From Bacillus paramycoides (GTDB taxonomy: Bacteria > Bacillota > Bacilli > Bacillales > Bacillaceae_G): a DNA stretch of 64,000 bases. Below the pieces are notes generated by a model. It was not told where the DNA came from. It made no database searches and saw nothing but the letters and a program-made list of their open reading frames with translations. The stretch is from NCBI RefSeq assembly GCF_001884235.1, contig NZ_MAOI01000039.1:54510-118509 (forward strand), read 5' to 3'. Numbering within the stretch: position 1 is the first letter of the stretch; every line of letters starts with the position of its first letter. This document shows positions 42,912 to 51,452 of the stretch, one piece after another. A program made the translations under genes and the position numbers.

Positions 42912-44423
42912 TTACGATTCGATAATATTGGAAACTAATGTGTTTAAATCATTTTCAGCTCGTAAAATTCTCCATTTTTCCTTTTCAAATATCTCTTCTT
43001 CACTCCGAAATGACTCTTTACGACTTTTAATCATACGCTCCATTTCTTTTTTACTCGGTCCACCGTATACATTTCTTTTTTGAATAAAAGCTTCTGGCGA
43101 TATAATTTCTTTCCACTCTTCCTCTAATAAATTCACTTTCAAATTTTCTTGTAAGTATACATTTACGTCCTTGAAATTTAATTCATGCAACTCCTTTTTT
43201 TGCTCTAATGACATATTCGCTATAGTACTTGCTGCATGATGAGCATGCCGAAATGGAATTTCATAGTTTTTTGTTAAAGTATCTGCGAAATCTGTTATCG
43301 TTATTGCATGTTTATAGGAACGACTTTTTAACGTTTCCTCTTCTACTTTCATCGTTCGAATAACTGCATTCATAATACAAAAAACACGAATCGCATTTTC
43401 GATTCCTTTATATAAATACGGCTGCAAGTCATCCTCCGTATCAACAATATCACCAAATGGTGTATTATGAATCATTTGAAATACAGTAAATGCTTCACCT
43501 AAAGCGCTACTCGTAATAGCACGGGCATGTTCAATTGAAACTGGATTTCGTTTTTGCGGCATAATACTACTAATTTGCACATATGACTTTGCAACAGTAA
43601 TACCGTCATACTCTTTCGTTGCCAATAATAAGAAGTCATGAATCCACCTACTCGTATTCGTCATAATTACCATAAGTAACGAACTAACTTCTAATAAATA
43701 ATCCGCTCCAGCAACGGCGTCATATGAGTTTTCAATTACATTTGTAAATCCAAGCAACTGCGCCACTCGTTCTCTCTTAATCGGAAAACTTGTTGTAGAA
43801 AGGGCCGCAGCTCCCATTGGAGACTGATTTAAAAGATGGTACGTTCTTTTCATTCGTTCTAGGTCTCTTTGCATCGTATCGTAAATTGCTAAAGAATAAT
43901 GACCAAATGCGGTCGGTTGCGCTGGTTGTGTATGTGTATACGCAGGCATAATTGTTTCCATATGTTCCTCTGCAAGTTGGAGCATGCTTTCTTGCAGTAA
44001 TAAATGGTGCTCTATTAACCGCAATACATATTGCCGCAAACTCATACGATACATCGTTACACCCATATCATTTCTGCTTCTACCGATATGCATATTACTT
44101 ACAAATTCACACTTCGCTTCTTGAACAATTAAATGTTCAACTAAGAAAAAAAGATCTTCATGCTGCTCCATATATCGCAATTGATCCTTCGGAATTGCCT
44201 CTACCTTTTTTAGTGCTGTTAGTATAACTTTAGCTTCTTCTCTTTTCATTAACTTTTCTTCAGTTAACATAGTAATATGTGCCCTATGCACTTGAAACAT
44301 ATCTTTCAATAAATAATTGCGTTGAAAATCAAATACATGCTGTAATACACAATCCACATATGATTTCCCAGGGAAATCAGCGCCTTCACTCTTTATAAAC
44401 TCTTCTTTACTCTGTTTCATCAC
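42912..44423 (-). CDS. Argininosuccinate lyase paralogue
   Basis: 503 residues of the fumarase/aspartase superfamily. The three conserved regions are present: SNMHIGRSRNDMG, AYTHTQPAQPTAFGHY and the flexible signature loop SSIMPQKRNPVSIEH. It is longer than ArgH (about 460) and lacks argG or other arg genes beside it, so it may split an argininosuccinate-like adduct other than in arginine synthesis. Tail after about 460 is helical and charged. Neighbour is a GNAT enzyme. Confidence 0.85.
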   Translation of the reverse strand: MMKQSKEEFIKSEGADFPGKSYVDCVLQHVFDFQRNYLLKDMFQVHRAHITMLTEEKLMKREEAKVILTALKKVEAIPKDQLRYMEQHEDLFFLVEHLIVQEAKCEFVSNMHIGRSRNDMGVTMYRMSLRQYVLRLIEHHLLLQESMLQLAEEHMETIMPAYTHTQPAQPTAFGHYSLAIYDTMQRDLERMKRTYHLLNQSPMGAAALSTTSFPIKRERVAQLLGFTNVIENSYDAVAGADYLLEVSSLLMVIMTNTSRWIHDFLLLATKEYDGITVAKSYVQISSIMPQKRNPVSIEHARAITSSALGEAFTVFQMIHNTPFGDIVDTEDDLQPYLYKGIENAIRVFCIMNAVIRTMKVEEETLKSRSYKHAITITDFADTLTKNYEIPFRHAHHAASTIANMSLEQKKELHELNFKDVNVYLQENLKVNLLEEEWKEIISPEAFIQKRNVYGGPSKKEMERMIKSRKESFRSEEEIFEKEKWRILRAENDLNTLVSNIIES

Positions 44424-44492
44424 CTTTTCCCCTTTCGCCTAAGTATTACTACCCATCATACCCAGCGATAGCGAAAAAGTGCTTGTACACAA

Positions 44493-44527
44493 AAATAAAC
44501 TCGGCGCTTATAGCACCGAGTTTATTT
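44493..44527 (-). terminator. Terminator overlapping the stop codon of the beta-lactamase-like gene
   Basis: AAATAAACTCGG pairs with CCGAGTTTATTT. The gene's TAA (44522-44524) lies in the stem, followed on the minus strand by a T-containing tail. Confidence 0.8.
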
Positions 44528-45634
44528 AATAACAGTCGCATCATACTTATCACTTTGCAACACTTGGAAATGTAAATTTGCCAAGTGTTTACGTATTTCA
44601 GCGCTGTCATCTTCATTTAAATTATTTGCTAAGAAAACAATTTCTGTACAGTTTCCGCGTTTATCCATTGCATAAACTGCTTTAGTTACCGTCCATGGTG
44701 TATAGCCATTCTTTTGTCCAGCATGCCTGAATGTTTTACGATATTTCTTTGCACTCATATCTGTTTCAACGATATTCGCCCACACTTTTTCTTCAGCTTC
44801 TGTAAAGCCACCTTTATGATTTGCCTTTTGAAGCAATACCATATAATCATTTGCCGATGCGGCAGGTAATCTATCCGACCAAATTTTATCATATCGTTCC
44901 TCTAAATACAGAGGAATTTCCTGCTGTAATAATAATGGCCCCTTCTTTTTTAAGCGTTCATGAATAATCATGGCATACTCTCGATATTGCTCTTGAGACA
45001 TTTCTTTTAACTTCTTCTCTATTTTATATTTCGGAACATGTAATTCTTTATGCAAATATCCTGGAATATATAAAGATGAAACAATCGGAAACAGTGGTTG
45101 GTGTGCAGGGAGCGATAAGCTTTGTAAATTTCGATTAATATTATCTAACCCTAACACTTCCATTAAATATTCAGTATTTGCATTTGAACTGAACTTAACC
45201 ATTCCTTTTGCAACTTCTTCTAAAGAAACCGCTCCTTCAGTTATCTTCCCCGTTTTCTGCAAATAATTTTGCCACCTGTCTTGTGCACCACCATCTGTAT
45301 TTGGTACATAATAACGATTCACATCATTAATTGAGACGAAACTAGACGGATCAATTTTCCCCTCTGTAACTTGTTTCGTATATTCAAGCGCCACAATTAA
45401 CTTCATCGTACTAGCAACTGGCAATACAACATTTGGATTTACAGAATAAACAACTTTATCATTTCTTTTTATTAGAAGTGCACTATTTTTTTCATCTTTA
45501 TGTTCTTCAATAAAGGATGCTATATATTGCGCATCATCATTATTTGAACTCCAAACTTTTTTCACCAAAAAGTTACCTGATATTAGCAAAACAAAAATAC
45601 CCACAATCACTGCGCATACTATAGTTTTTTTCAA
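44522..45634 (-). CDS. Beta-lactamase-like serine hydrolase (class A fold)
   Basis: 370 residues with an N-terminal membrane anchor (TIVCAVIVGIFVLLISGNFL). The nucleophile motif is ASTMKLIVALEY (S-T-M-K), an SxN-like segment is MVKFSSNANTEYLME, and the KTG position reads RHAGQKNGYTP. This places it in the beta-lactamase2 family, which includes penicillin-interacting enzymes and D-Ala-processing proteins. The large insertion (about 200-260) and QKNG in place of KTG make true beta-lactamase action uncertain. Confidence 0.82.
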   Translation of the reverse strand: MKKTIVCAVIVGIFVLLISGNFLVKKVWSSNNDDAQYIASFIEEHKDEKNSALLIKRNDKVVYSVNPNVVLPVASTMKLIVALEYTKQVTEGKIDPSSFVSINDVNRYYVPNTDGGAQDRWQNYLQKTGKITEGAVSLEEVAKGMVKFSSNANTEYLMEVLGLDNINRNLQSLSLPAHQPLFPIVSSLYIPGYLHKELHVPKYKIEKKLKEMSQEQYREYAMIIHERLKKKGPLLLQQEIPLYLEERYDKIWSDRLPAASANDYMVLLQKANHKGGFTEAEEKVWANIVETDMSAKKYRKTFRHAGQKNGYTPWTVTKAVYAMDKRGNCTEIVFLANNLNEDDSAEIRKHLANLHFQVLQSDKYDATVIK

Positions 45635-45751
45635 GTAAAATTCCTCTCCTATTGTGTAGCTCTTCTCTATTTATCTCTTAATAACAAAATAATGAAGATA
45701 ATTATTTAAATAATCATCTCCATTATTTTAACTTGTATTTTACTATTATGT

Positions 45752-46684
45752 CTACGTCATAATTTTCACAAAATCCTCAAGAAACTTTTTATAATGTAAA
45801 GACCAACCAATTTTCACCCAATTTTTCAATGCTTTTGAATCAGGCTGAGGACGAAAATCAGCGATACTTTCTCCTTTTGCAACTCCAATCGTATCTACAT
45901 CAACACGGCGATAAACGTAATCTAAAAGAGATGGATTTGTTGCTGCCATCATCGTTACTACATCGTGCACTGGGCTCCCTGTTATTTTAGGATTGAGGTT
46001 TTTATAAGCTTTATAATAATACGTGAAAATCGGTTCTATTAATTTCTTAAAATTCGTTTTAGAATGTTTCGTAATGTATTTCACCATTTCCGGTGTAATA
46101 ATCGCTTCTGATGTAACGTTAAGCGGTATTAATGTCACATTTTTTGCATTTTGCATAACTAATTGTGATGCAATTGGGTCCCCATGAAAATTCGCCTCCG
46201 CGACTGGTGTAACATTTCCGGGCATTAAAAAAGCACCGCCCATTATATAATATTCCTTCACATACTTCATCATCGGTTTCTCCAAAATAAATGCCGTCGC
46301 CAACGTTGTTGACCGGCCGGCATCAACAATAATTAGTTCACCCTTATATTTTTCAATGATATCAAAAAACTCACAAAAAGGTTTTATATTTGGAGAAAAG
46401 GCTTTAGGGGGACGAATCGGACCTAAGCCGTCTGCTCCATGAATTTCTGGGTAATACGTTACAAACTCCCCAGACAAAGGTATTTTAGCCCCACTAATAA
46501 CAGGTATATCTTCCCGGCCCGCTATTTGCAATAAATACGCCGCATTACTCGTCGCCTTTTCCTGCGTTACATTCCCATATCCCGTTACTACTCCAACAAT
46601 ATCAATATTAGGATGCAACAATCCATACATAATTGCTAAAGAGTCATCAATTCCCGGGTCTCCTAAAAATAATATTTTTTTCAC
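45752..46684 (-). CDS. Inosine-uridine-type nucleoside hydrolase
   Basis: 310 residues, the usual family length, from a GTG at 46684 with GGAG upstream; the frame to 46738 is not needed. It cleaves ribonucleosides to base and ribose. The N-terminal calcium motif reads LFLGDPGIDDSLAI instead of DxDPGxDDA, so the first Asp is lost. Other parts (GGAFLMPGNVTPVAEANFHG, and SPVHDVVTMMAA with the active-site His-Asp) are in place. It may act in spore purine use. Confidence 0.88.
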   Translation of the reverse strand: MKKILFLGDPGIDDSLAIMYGLLHPNIDIVGVVTGYGNVTQEKATSNAAYLLQIAGREDIPVISGAKIPLSGEFVTYYPEIHGADGLGPIRPPKAFSPNIKPFCEFFDIIEKYKGELIIVDAGRSTTLATAFILEKPMMKYVKEYYIMGGAFLMPGNVTPVAEANFHGDPIASQLVMQNAKNVTLIPLNVTSEAIITPEMVKYITKHSKTNFKKLIEPIFTYYYKAYKNLNPKITGSPVHDVVTMMAATNPSLLDYVYRRVDVDTIGVAKGESIADFRPQPDSKALKNWVKIGWSLHYKKFLEDFVKIMT

Positions 46685-46770
46685 AGACCTCAACTCCATC
46701 CCATCAATTGTTATTACTTTATGAATACATGACAGCATACAGAATGAAAAAGAAAAATTTTGTTATATAC

Positions 46771-46812
46771 AAAAAACGTAGAAGCTTCATAGTAGAAGTC
46801 CCTACGTTTTTT
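46771..46812 (-). terminator. Terminator of the panF-yhdT operon
   Basis: AAAAAACGTAG pairs with CTACGTTTTTT; the inside also pairs (CTTC/GAAG). Confidence 0.85.
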
Positions 46813-46817
46813 CAATT

Positions 46818-48254
46818 TTATCCCGCTACTTTTTTCATCGTAACCATACTACCAATTATATAAGCAATAAAAGCAAAGCAAATCGGGAAAACAACTGTAT
46901 GTATACCAAATGGATTAGGGAAACAAAGATGAATAAACATATAGGAACCTACTCCAACTAAAATAGAAGCGAGAGCTCCAGTTGCATTTCCCTTTCTCCA
47001 ATATAAACCTAACACAATCGGCCAAATGAACGCCGCTTCTAAACCACCGAAGGAAAATAAATTTAACCAAATTAAAAAATCTGGTGGCTTAATAGCTGCA
47101 GCGTATACGAGTAATCCTACGATACCAGTAATCCATAGACTACCTTTCTTTATCGTACTATCCGCTGCCTCTTTATTTATGTAATTCACATATATATCCT
47201 TAATAATTGACGAACTTACAAGTAATAATAATGAGTTTACAGTAGACATTATTGCTGCCATTGGTGCAGCTAAGAAAACTCCAGCTAACCAAGGTGGCAA
47301 CACTTCCATCGCTAATAGCGGCATTACTTTATCTGGTACCGTTATACCTGGAAGTACTACTCGTGCAAATACACCCGTTAAATGCATACCAATCATAATT
47401 GTACCAACCACAACCGTTCCAATGATTAGCGCCTGGTGCATAGCTTTTGAATTTTTATAAGACATAGCACGCACACTAATTTGTGGTAATCCAACGACAC
47501 CAATTCCAATTAAAATCCAAAATGATGTGACATATGCTTTTGTTAAACTACCGTCCGCACCGAATGGTGTTATTAGCTTTGGATTAATTTGAACGAGTTC
47601 ATGCATTATCTTTTCAACCCCGCCACCAGCAATGACAGTAGCAATTAAAATGATTGTTGTTCCGACTAACATGATGATTCCTAATAATGTATCTGATAAA
47701 GCGACTGCACGAAATCCACCAATTAACACGTACACAAGTACAGAAAATGTAAATAAAAATAGTGCCGTTGTATAGGAAAGTCCTGTTAGTGACTCAATTA
47801 ATCGTCCGCCACCAACCCACTGAGCTACTGTTGCTGAAAACAAAAAGATTATAATACATAATGCTGAAAGAACAACTACCGCCTTATTATTGTATCTTCC
47901 CTTTAAATAATCAATAAGCGTAATTGCCTCCATCTTCCTAGCGATAATAGCAAACTTTTTACCAATAACCGTTAAAACGATATATCCTGTTACAACTTGA
48001 ATCGCCGATAACAACACCCATCCAAGCCCCATATTGTAAGCAATACCAGGCCCACCAATAAAGCTACTTGCACTACCGTACGTAGCTATCATCGTCATAG
48101 CTAATAATAAGCCGCCAAGCTCACGCCCACCAAGAAAATATTCTTGCAAAAATTTATTATTAGCAGTTGCTTGTACACGTCTTGATGCAAATACACCAAT
48201 TAAAAACACAACGATAAAAGAAATTATCATTGGAATTATTACATACCAATTCAT
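46818..48254 (-). CDS. panF: Sodium/pantothenate symporter
   Basis: 478 residues, 13-helix sodium:solute symporter. Family features are EYFLGGRELGGLLLAMTMIA, YGSASSFIGGPGIAYNMGLG and the sodium-site region with GGFRAVALSDTLLG. PanF imports pantothenate for CoA synthesis. The preceding yhdT-type gene (gap 3 bases) supports this assignment because yhdT-panF are paired in E. coli. Confidence 0.9.
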   Translation of the reverse strand: MNWYVIIPMIISFIVVFLIGVFASRRVQATANNKFLQEYFLGGRELGGLLLAMTMIATYGSASSFIGGPGIAYNMGLGWVLLSAIQVVTGYIVLTVIGKKFAIIARKMEAITLIDYLKGRYNNKAVVVLSALCIIIFLFSATVAQWVGGGRLIESLTGLSYTTALFLFTFSVLVYVLIGGFRAVALSDTLLGIIMLVGTTIILIATVIAGGGVEKIMHELVQINPKLITPFGADGSLTKAYVTSFWILIGIGVVGLPQISVRAMSYKNSKAMHQALIIGTVVVGTIMIGMHLTGVFARVVLPGITVPDKVMPLLAMEVLPPWLAGVFLAAPMAAIMSTVNSLLLLVSSSIIKDIYVNYINKEAADSTIKKGSLWITGIVGLLVYAAAIKPPDFLIWLNLFSFGGLEAAFIWPIVLGLYWRKGNATGALASILVGVGSYMFIHLCFPNPFGIHTVVFPICFAFIAYIIGSMVTMKKVAG

Positions 48255-48257
48255 CTA

Positions 48258-48536
48258 TCATTCCTCACTTTTTTCTTCCTCATCGAGTGAAATATCTTGA
48301 AATAAAAAACGAACAACTAAAATAAGCAAAATAACTATTACGATAAATCCAACGATACAACTATAAAAAAACCATGCCGGAAAGCCTAATACATATGTAT
48401 ATTCACTCGGATCCTTACTGCCAAGCCCATAAGCAAATCCATACCATATTATAAAATTAATAATAGCTAGTCCAAGACCAATTAACGCTTCTCTATGGGC
48501 AATTCGAAAGCGTGGATCATCATGATAATCCTTCAT
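48258..48536 (-). CDS. yhdT: YhdT-family (DUF997) small membrane protein
   Basis: 92 residues with two membrane helices: DPRFRIAHREALIGLGLAII, then FAYGLGSKDPSEYTYVLGFP and a second helix ending in an acidic tail. It may help PanF assembly or act as a small subunit, as its constant neighbourhood suggests. GGAGG upstream; first gene of the operon. Confidence 0.87.
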   Translation of the reverse strand: MKDYHDDPRFRIAHREALIGLGLAIINFIIWYGFAYGLGSKDPSEYTYVLGFPAWFFYSCIVGFIVIVILLILVVRFLFQDISLDEEEKSEE

Positions 48537-48808
48537 TTTCTCCCTCCTCTCACGATGTATAATTGTACCACTGTTCTTCTAGTTTTTCCTACTAGAAAAC
48601 AAAAACGCGCAGGATTTTTTGTAATTATATAGAATACAATGTTTCATTACATATTTTTTACATTTGTAACACAAATGAAATTTGAATTTTCTGTATTTGT
48701 TATTTATGATTTTAAGTAGAGGCTTTTCATCTAGTTCCCACATCCTTGATTTCGGAATAAACGCCGTCTCGTACTGCGTTTACATTATATTTTCAAGGGG
48801 GTTATACA

Positions 48809-50293
48809 ATGAGTCAACTAGCTGTAAATCTTCATGAAAAGGTAGAGAAATTTCTTCAAGGTACAAAGAAACTATATGTGAACGGAGCGTTTATCGAAAG
48901 CGCTTCCAGAAAAACATTTAAAACTCCTAACCCAGCAACCGGTGAAACTCTAGCTGTCGTTTCTGAAGCTGGTCGCGAAGATATTCATAAAGCTGTCGTA
49001 GCAGCTCGAATGGCTTTCGATGAAGGTCCTTGGTCACGTATGAGCACCTCTGAACGAAGTCGCCTTATGTACAAGCTTGCTGATTTAATGGAAGAACATA
49101 AAGAAGAGCTTGCACAGCTCGAAACGTTAGATAACGGAAAACCAATCCGTGAAACAATGACAGCAGACGTCCCGCTTGCAATTGAACATATGCGTTATTA
49201 CGCTGGCTGGGCTACAAAAATCGTTGGGCAAACAATCCCTGTTTCCGGTGAGTACTTTAACTATACACGCCATGAAGCAGTTGGTGTTGTCGGCCAAATT
49301 ATCCCATGGAACTTCCCACTTCTTATGGCAATGTGGAAAATGGGAGCCGCTCTTGCAACAGGATGTACAATCGTCCTAAAACCTGCTGAACAAACTCCAC
49401 TATCCGCTCTATACTTAGCTGAATTATTTGAAGAAGCTGGATTCCCGAAAGGCGTTGTCAATATCGTTCCTGGATTCGGGGAAACAGCTGGACAAGCTCT
49501 CGTTAATCATCCACTTGTTGATAAAATCGCATTTACAGGCTCCACTCCAGTCGGAAAACAAATTATGAGACAAGCATCTGAATCATTGAAACGCGTTACA
49601 TTAGAGCTTGGTGGTAAATCACCAAACATTATTTTACCAGACGCTGACTTATCTCGAGCAATTCCAGCTGCACTTTCTGGTGTTATGTTTAACCAAGGAC
49701 AAGTGTGTTGTGCTGGATCACGCTTATTTATTCCGAAGAAAATGTACGATAATGTTATGGCTGATCTCGTTCTATATTCTAAAAAATTAAATCAAGGCGC
49801 TGGATTAAATCCAGAAACTACAATCGGTCCTCTCGTTTCTGAAGAACAGCAAAAACGCGTAATGGGCTATATTGAAAAAGGAATTGAAGAAGGTGCCGAA
49901 GTACTTTGCGGAGGAAACAAGCCATTCGATCAAGGATATTTCGTTTCTCCAACAGTATTTGCTGACGTAAATGATGAGATGACAATCGCTAAAGAAGAAA
50001 TTTTCGGTCCAGTTATTTCTGCATTACCATTCAATGATATTGACGAAGTAATTGAACGTGCGAACAAATCACAATTCGGTTTAGCGGCTGGCGTATGGAC
50101 AGAAAACGTAAAAACTGCACATTATATCGCAAGTAAAGTTCGTGCAGGTACAGTATGGGTAAACTGTTATAACGTCTTTGATGCAGCATCTCCGTTTGGT
50201 GGCTTTAAACAATCTGGACTTGGCCGTGAAATGGGATCTTATGCGCTAAACAACTATACAGAAGTGAAGAGCGTTTGGATCAACTTAAACTAA
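48809..50293 (+). CDS. dhaS: NAD-dependent aldehyde dehydrogenase
   Basis: 494 residues, oxidises aldehydes to acids. NAD-binding GSTPVGKQIM, general base Glu in LELGGKSPN, nucleophile Cys in FNQGQVCCAGSRLF and the closing SPFGGFKQSGLGREMG are all present. DhaS-type by overall pattern; the substrate range is normally wide. AAGGGGG precedes the ATG. Single gene ended by a 19-bp terminator. Confidence 0.92.
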   Translation: MSQLAVNLHEKVEKFLQGTKKLYVNGAFIESASRKTFKTPNPATGETLAVVSEAGREDIHKAVVAARMAFDEGPWSRMSTSERSRLMYKLADLMEEHKEELAQLETLDNGKPIRETMTADVPLAIEHMRYYAGWATKIVGQTIPVSGEYFNYTRHEAVGVVGQIIPWNFPLLMAMWKMGAALATGCTIVLKPAEQTPLSALYLAELFEEAGFPKGVVNIVPGFGETAGQALVNHPLVDKIAFTGSTPVGKQIMRQASESLKRVTLELGGKSPNIILPDADLSRAIPAALSGVMFNQGQVCCAGSRLFIPKKMYDNVMADLVLYSKKLNQGAGLNPETTIGPLVSEEQQKRVMGYIEKGIEEGAEVLCGGNKPFDQGYFVSPTVFADVNDEMTIAKEEIFGPVISALPFNDIDEVIERANKSQFGLAAGVWTENVKTAHYIASKVRAGTVWVNCYNVFDAASPFGGFKQSGLGREMGSYALNNYTEVKSVWINLN

Positions 50294-50334
50294 CGAGAAA
50301 GAACCTGACTGGATAAGTCAGGTTCTTTCTCGTT
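50292..50334 (+). terminator. Terminator of dhaS
   Basis: Perfect 19-bp stem starting AACGAGAAAGAACCTGACT with a 5-base loop; it overlaps the last bases of the gene and points both ways. Confidence 0.88.
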
Positions 50335-50345
50335 ATGTATTTCAT

Positions 50346-51086
50346 TTAAACTTGCAATCCTCCGCTAACATGTAATACCTCTCCTGTAATGTACGACGCA
50401 TACTCCGATGCTAAAAAGGCAGCTGCGTTTGCAATATCCTCCGGTGTTCCGATTCTTCCAACCGGAATCGCTCCAACCATTTTCTCTTTTACTTTATCCG
50501 GTATTGTTTTGGTCATATTTGTATCCATAAATCCTGGACAAATCGCATTACACGTAATACCAAAACTTCCAACCTCTTTCGCTGCTGTTTTTGTTAAACC
50601 TACGACCCCTGCTTTTGTAGCCGCATAATTTGCTTGTCCAATATTTCCTTCCCTACTAATAGAAGAAATATTAATAACCCGTCCATACTGTTGTTGTCTC
50701 ATATAAAGAAGCGCTGGCTGCATACAATAAAAAACGCCAGTTAAATTAACTTGTAATACTTGTTCCCAAGCAGACTTCTCCATCTTATGTAACATTGCAT
50801 CTTTTGTAATTCCGGCGTTATTCACTAAAATATGTAATGCACCAAATTTTTGAACCGCATACTCAATTAATGATTTCGCTTCACTTTGATTACTCACATC
50901 ACATCGATATAAGCTCACTTCATATCCTTCATCCGATAACTCACGTGTCGTTTCTTGTAGCTTCTCTTCATTTACATCACTAATTAATACTTTAGCTCCT
51001 AGCTTCGCATAAACTCTTGCGATTTCTTTTCCAATCCCCTGCGCAGCACCTGTTACAACGGCTGTTTTCCCATTTAAAAAGTCCAT
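50346..51086 (-). CDS. FabG-like 3-oxoacyl reductase
   Basis: 246-residue SDR with TGAAQGIGKEIA, NNAGITKD, the catalytic Ser in NISSIS, YAATK and the FabG-type ending GEVLHVSGGL. FabG reduces 3-oxoacyl-ACP; paralogues outside fab operons often serve polyhydroxyalkanoate or other acyl-CoA substrates. It is a single gene, so it is probably such a paralogue. Confidence 0.87.
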   Translation of the reverse strand: MDFLNGKTAVVTGAAQGIGKEIARVYAKLGAKVLISDVNEEKLQETTRELSDEGYEVSLYRCDVSNQSEAKSLIEYAVQKFGALHILVNNAGITKDAMLHKMEKSAWEQVLQVNLTGVFYCMQPALLYMRQQQYGRVINISSISREGNIGQANYAATKAGVVGLTKTAAKEVGSFGITCNAICPGFMDTNMTKTIPDKVKEKMVGAIPVGRIGTPEDIANAAAFLASEYASYITGEVLHVSGGLQV

Positions 51087-51219
51087 CCCTATCCCCCATT
51101 TCTATTCGTTATACTGTATATTTCGGCTCTTTGCTTTCCAAATCCTCTTTGTATAAAAAAGTCTATTTGTGTCAAACTAACTTTGCAACGCCGCATAAAA
51201 CACAAGGAGATTGTGTCAA

Positions 51220-51369
51220 ATGAAAAAAAAGAATGTAGATCAAAACAAAGCTGCTGACGGCATTGATGTTGAGTTCTCACGAGAACTCGCTGACCACAAT
51301 GACTTAGAAGCAAACGCACGTGCAGATGCCGCTGATGCACGTCAAAAACGCCAGTCAACTGAAAAATAA
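51220..51369 (+). CDS. YfhD-like small protein
   Basis: 49 residues: a basic start MKKKNVDQNK and an acidic, Ala-rich helix with DVEFSRELADHNDLEANARA, which recalls B. subtilis YfhD. AAGGAGA lies 9 bases before the ATG at 51220. Proteins of this type are small and hydrophilic, and several are linked to spores; the role here is unknown. Convergent with sqhC, with a shared terminator. Confidence 0.75.
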   Translation: MKKKNVDQNKAADGIDVEFSRELADHNDLEANARADAADARQKRQSTEK

Positions 51370-51414
51370 GGCATTACAATGTTCCTTATTCTTTTCAACA
51401 GGGACCTACTACCC

Positions 51415-51452
51415 AAAAAATAAACCGAGGGCTACTCTCGGTTTATTTTTTA
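51415..51452. terminator. Bidirectional terminator between the YfhD-like gene and sqhC
   Basis: AAAAAATAAACCGAG pairs with CTCGGTTTATTTTTT; the sqhC stop codon lies inside the stem. Confidence 0.9.
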
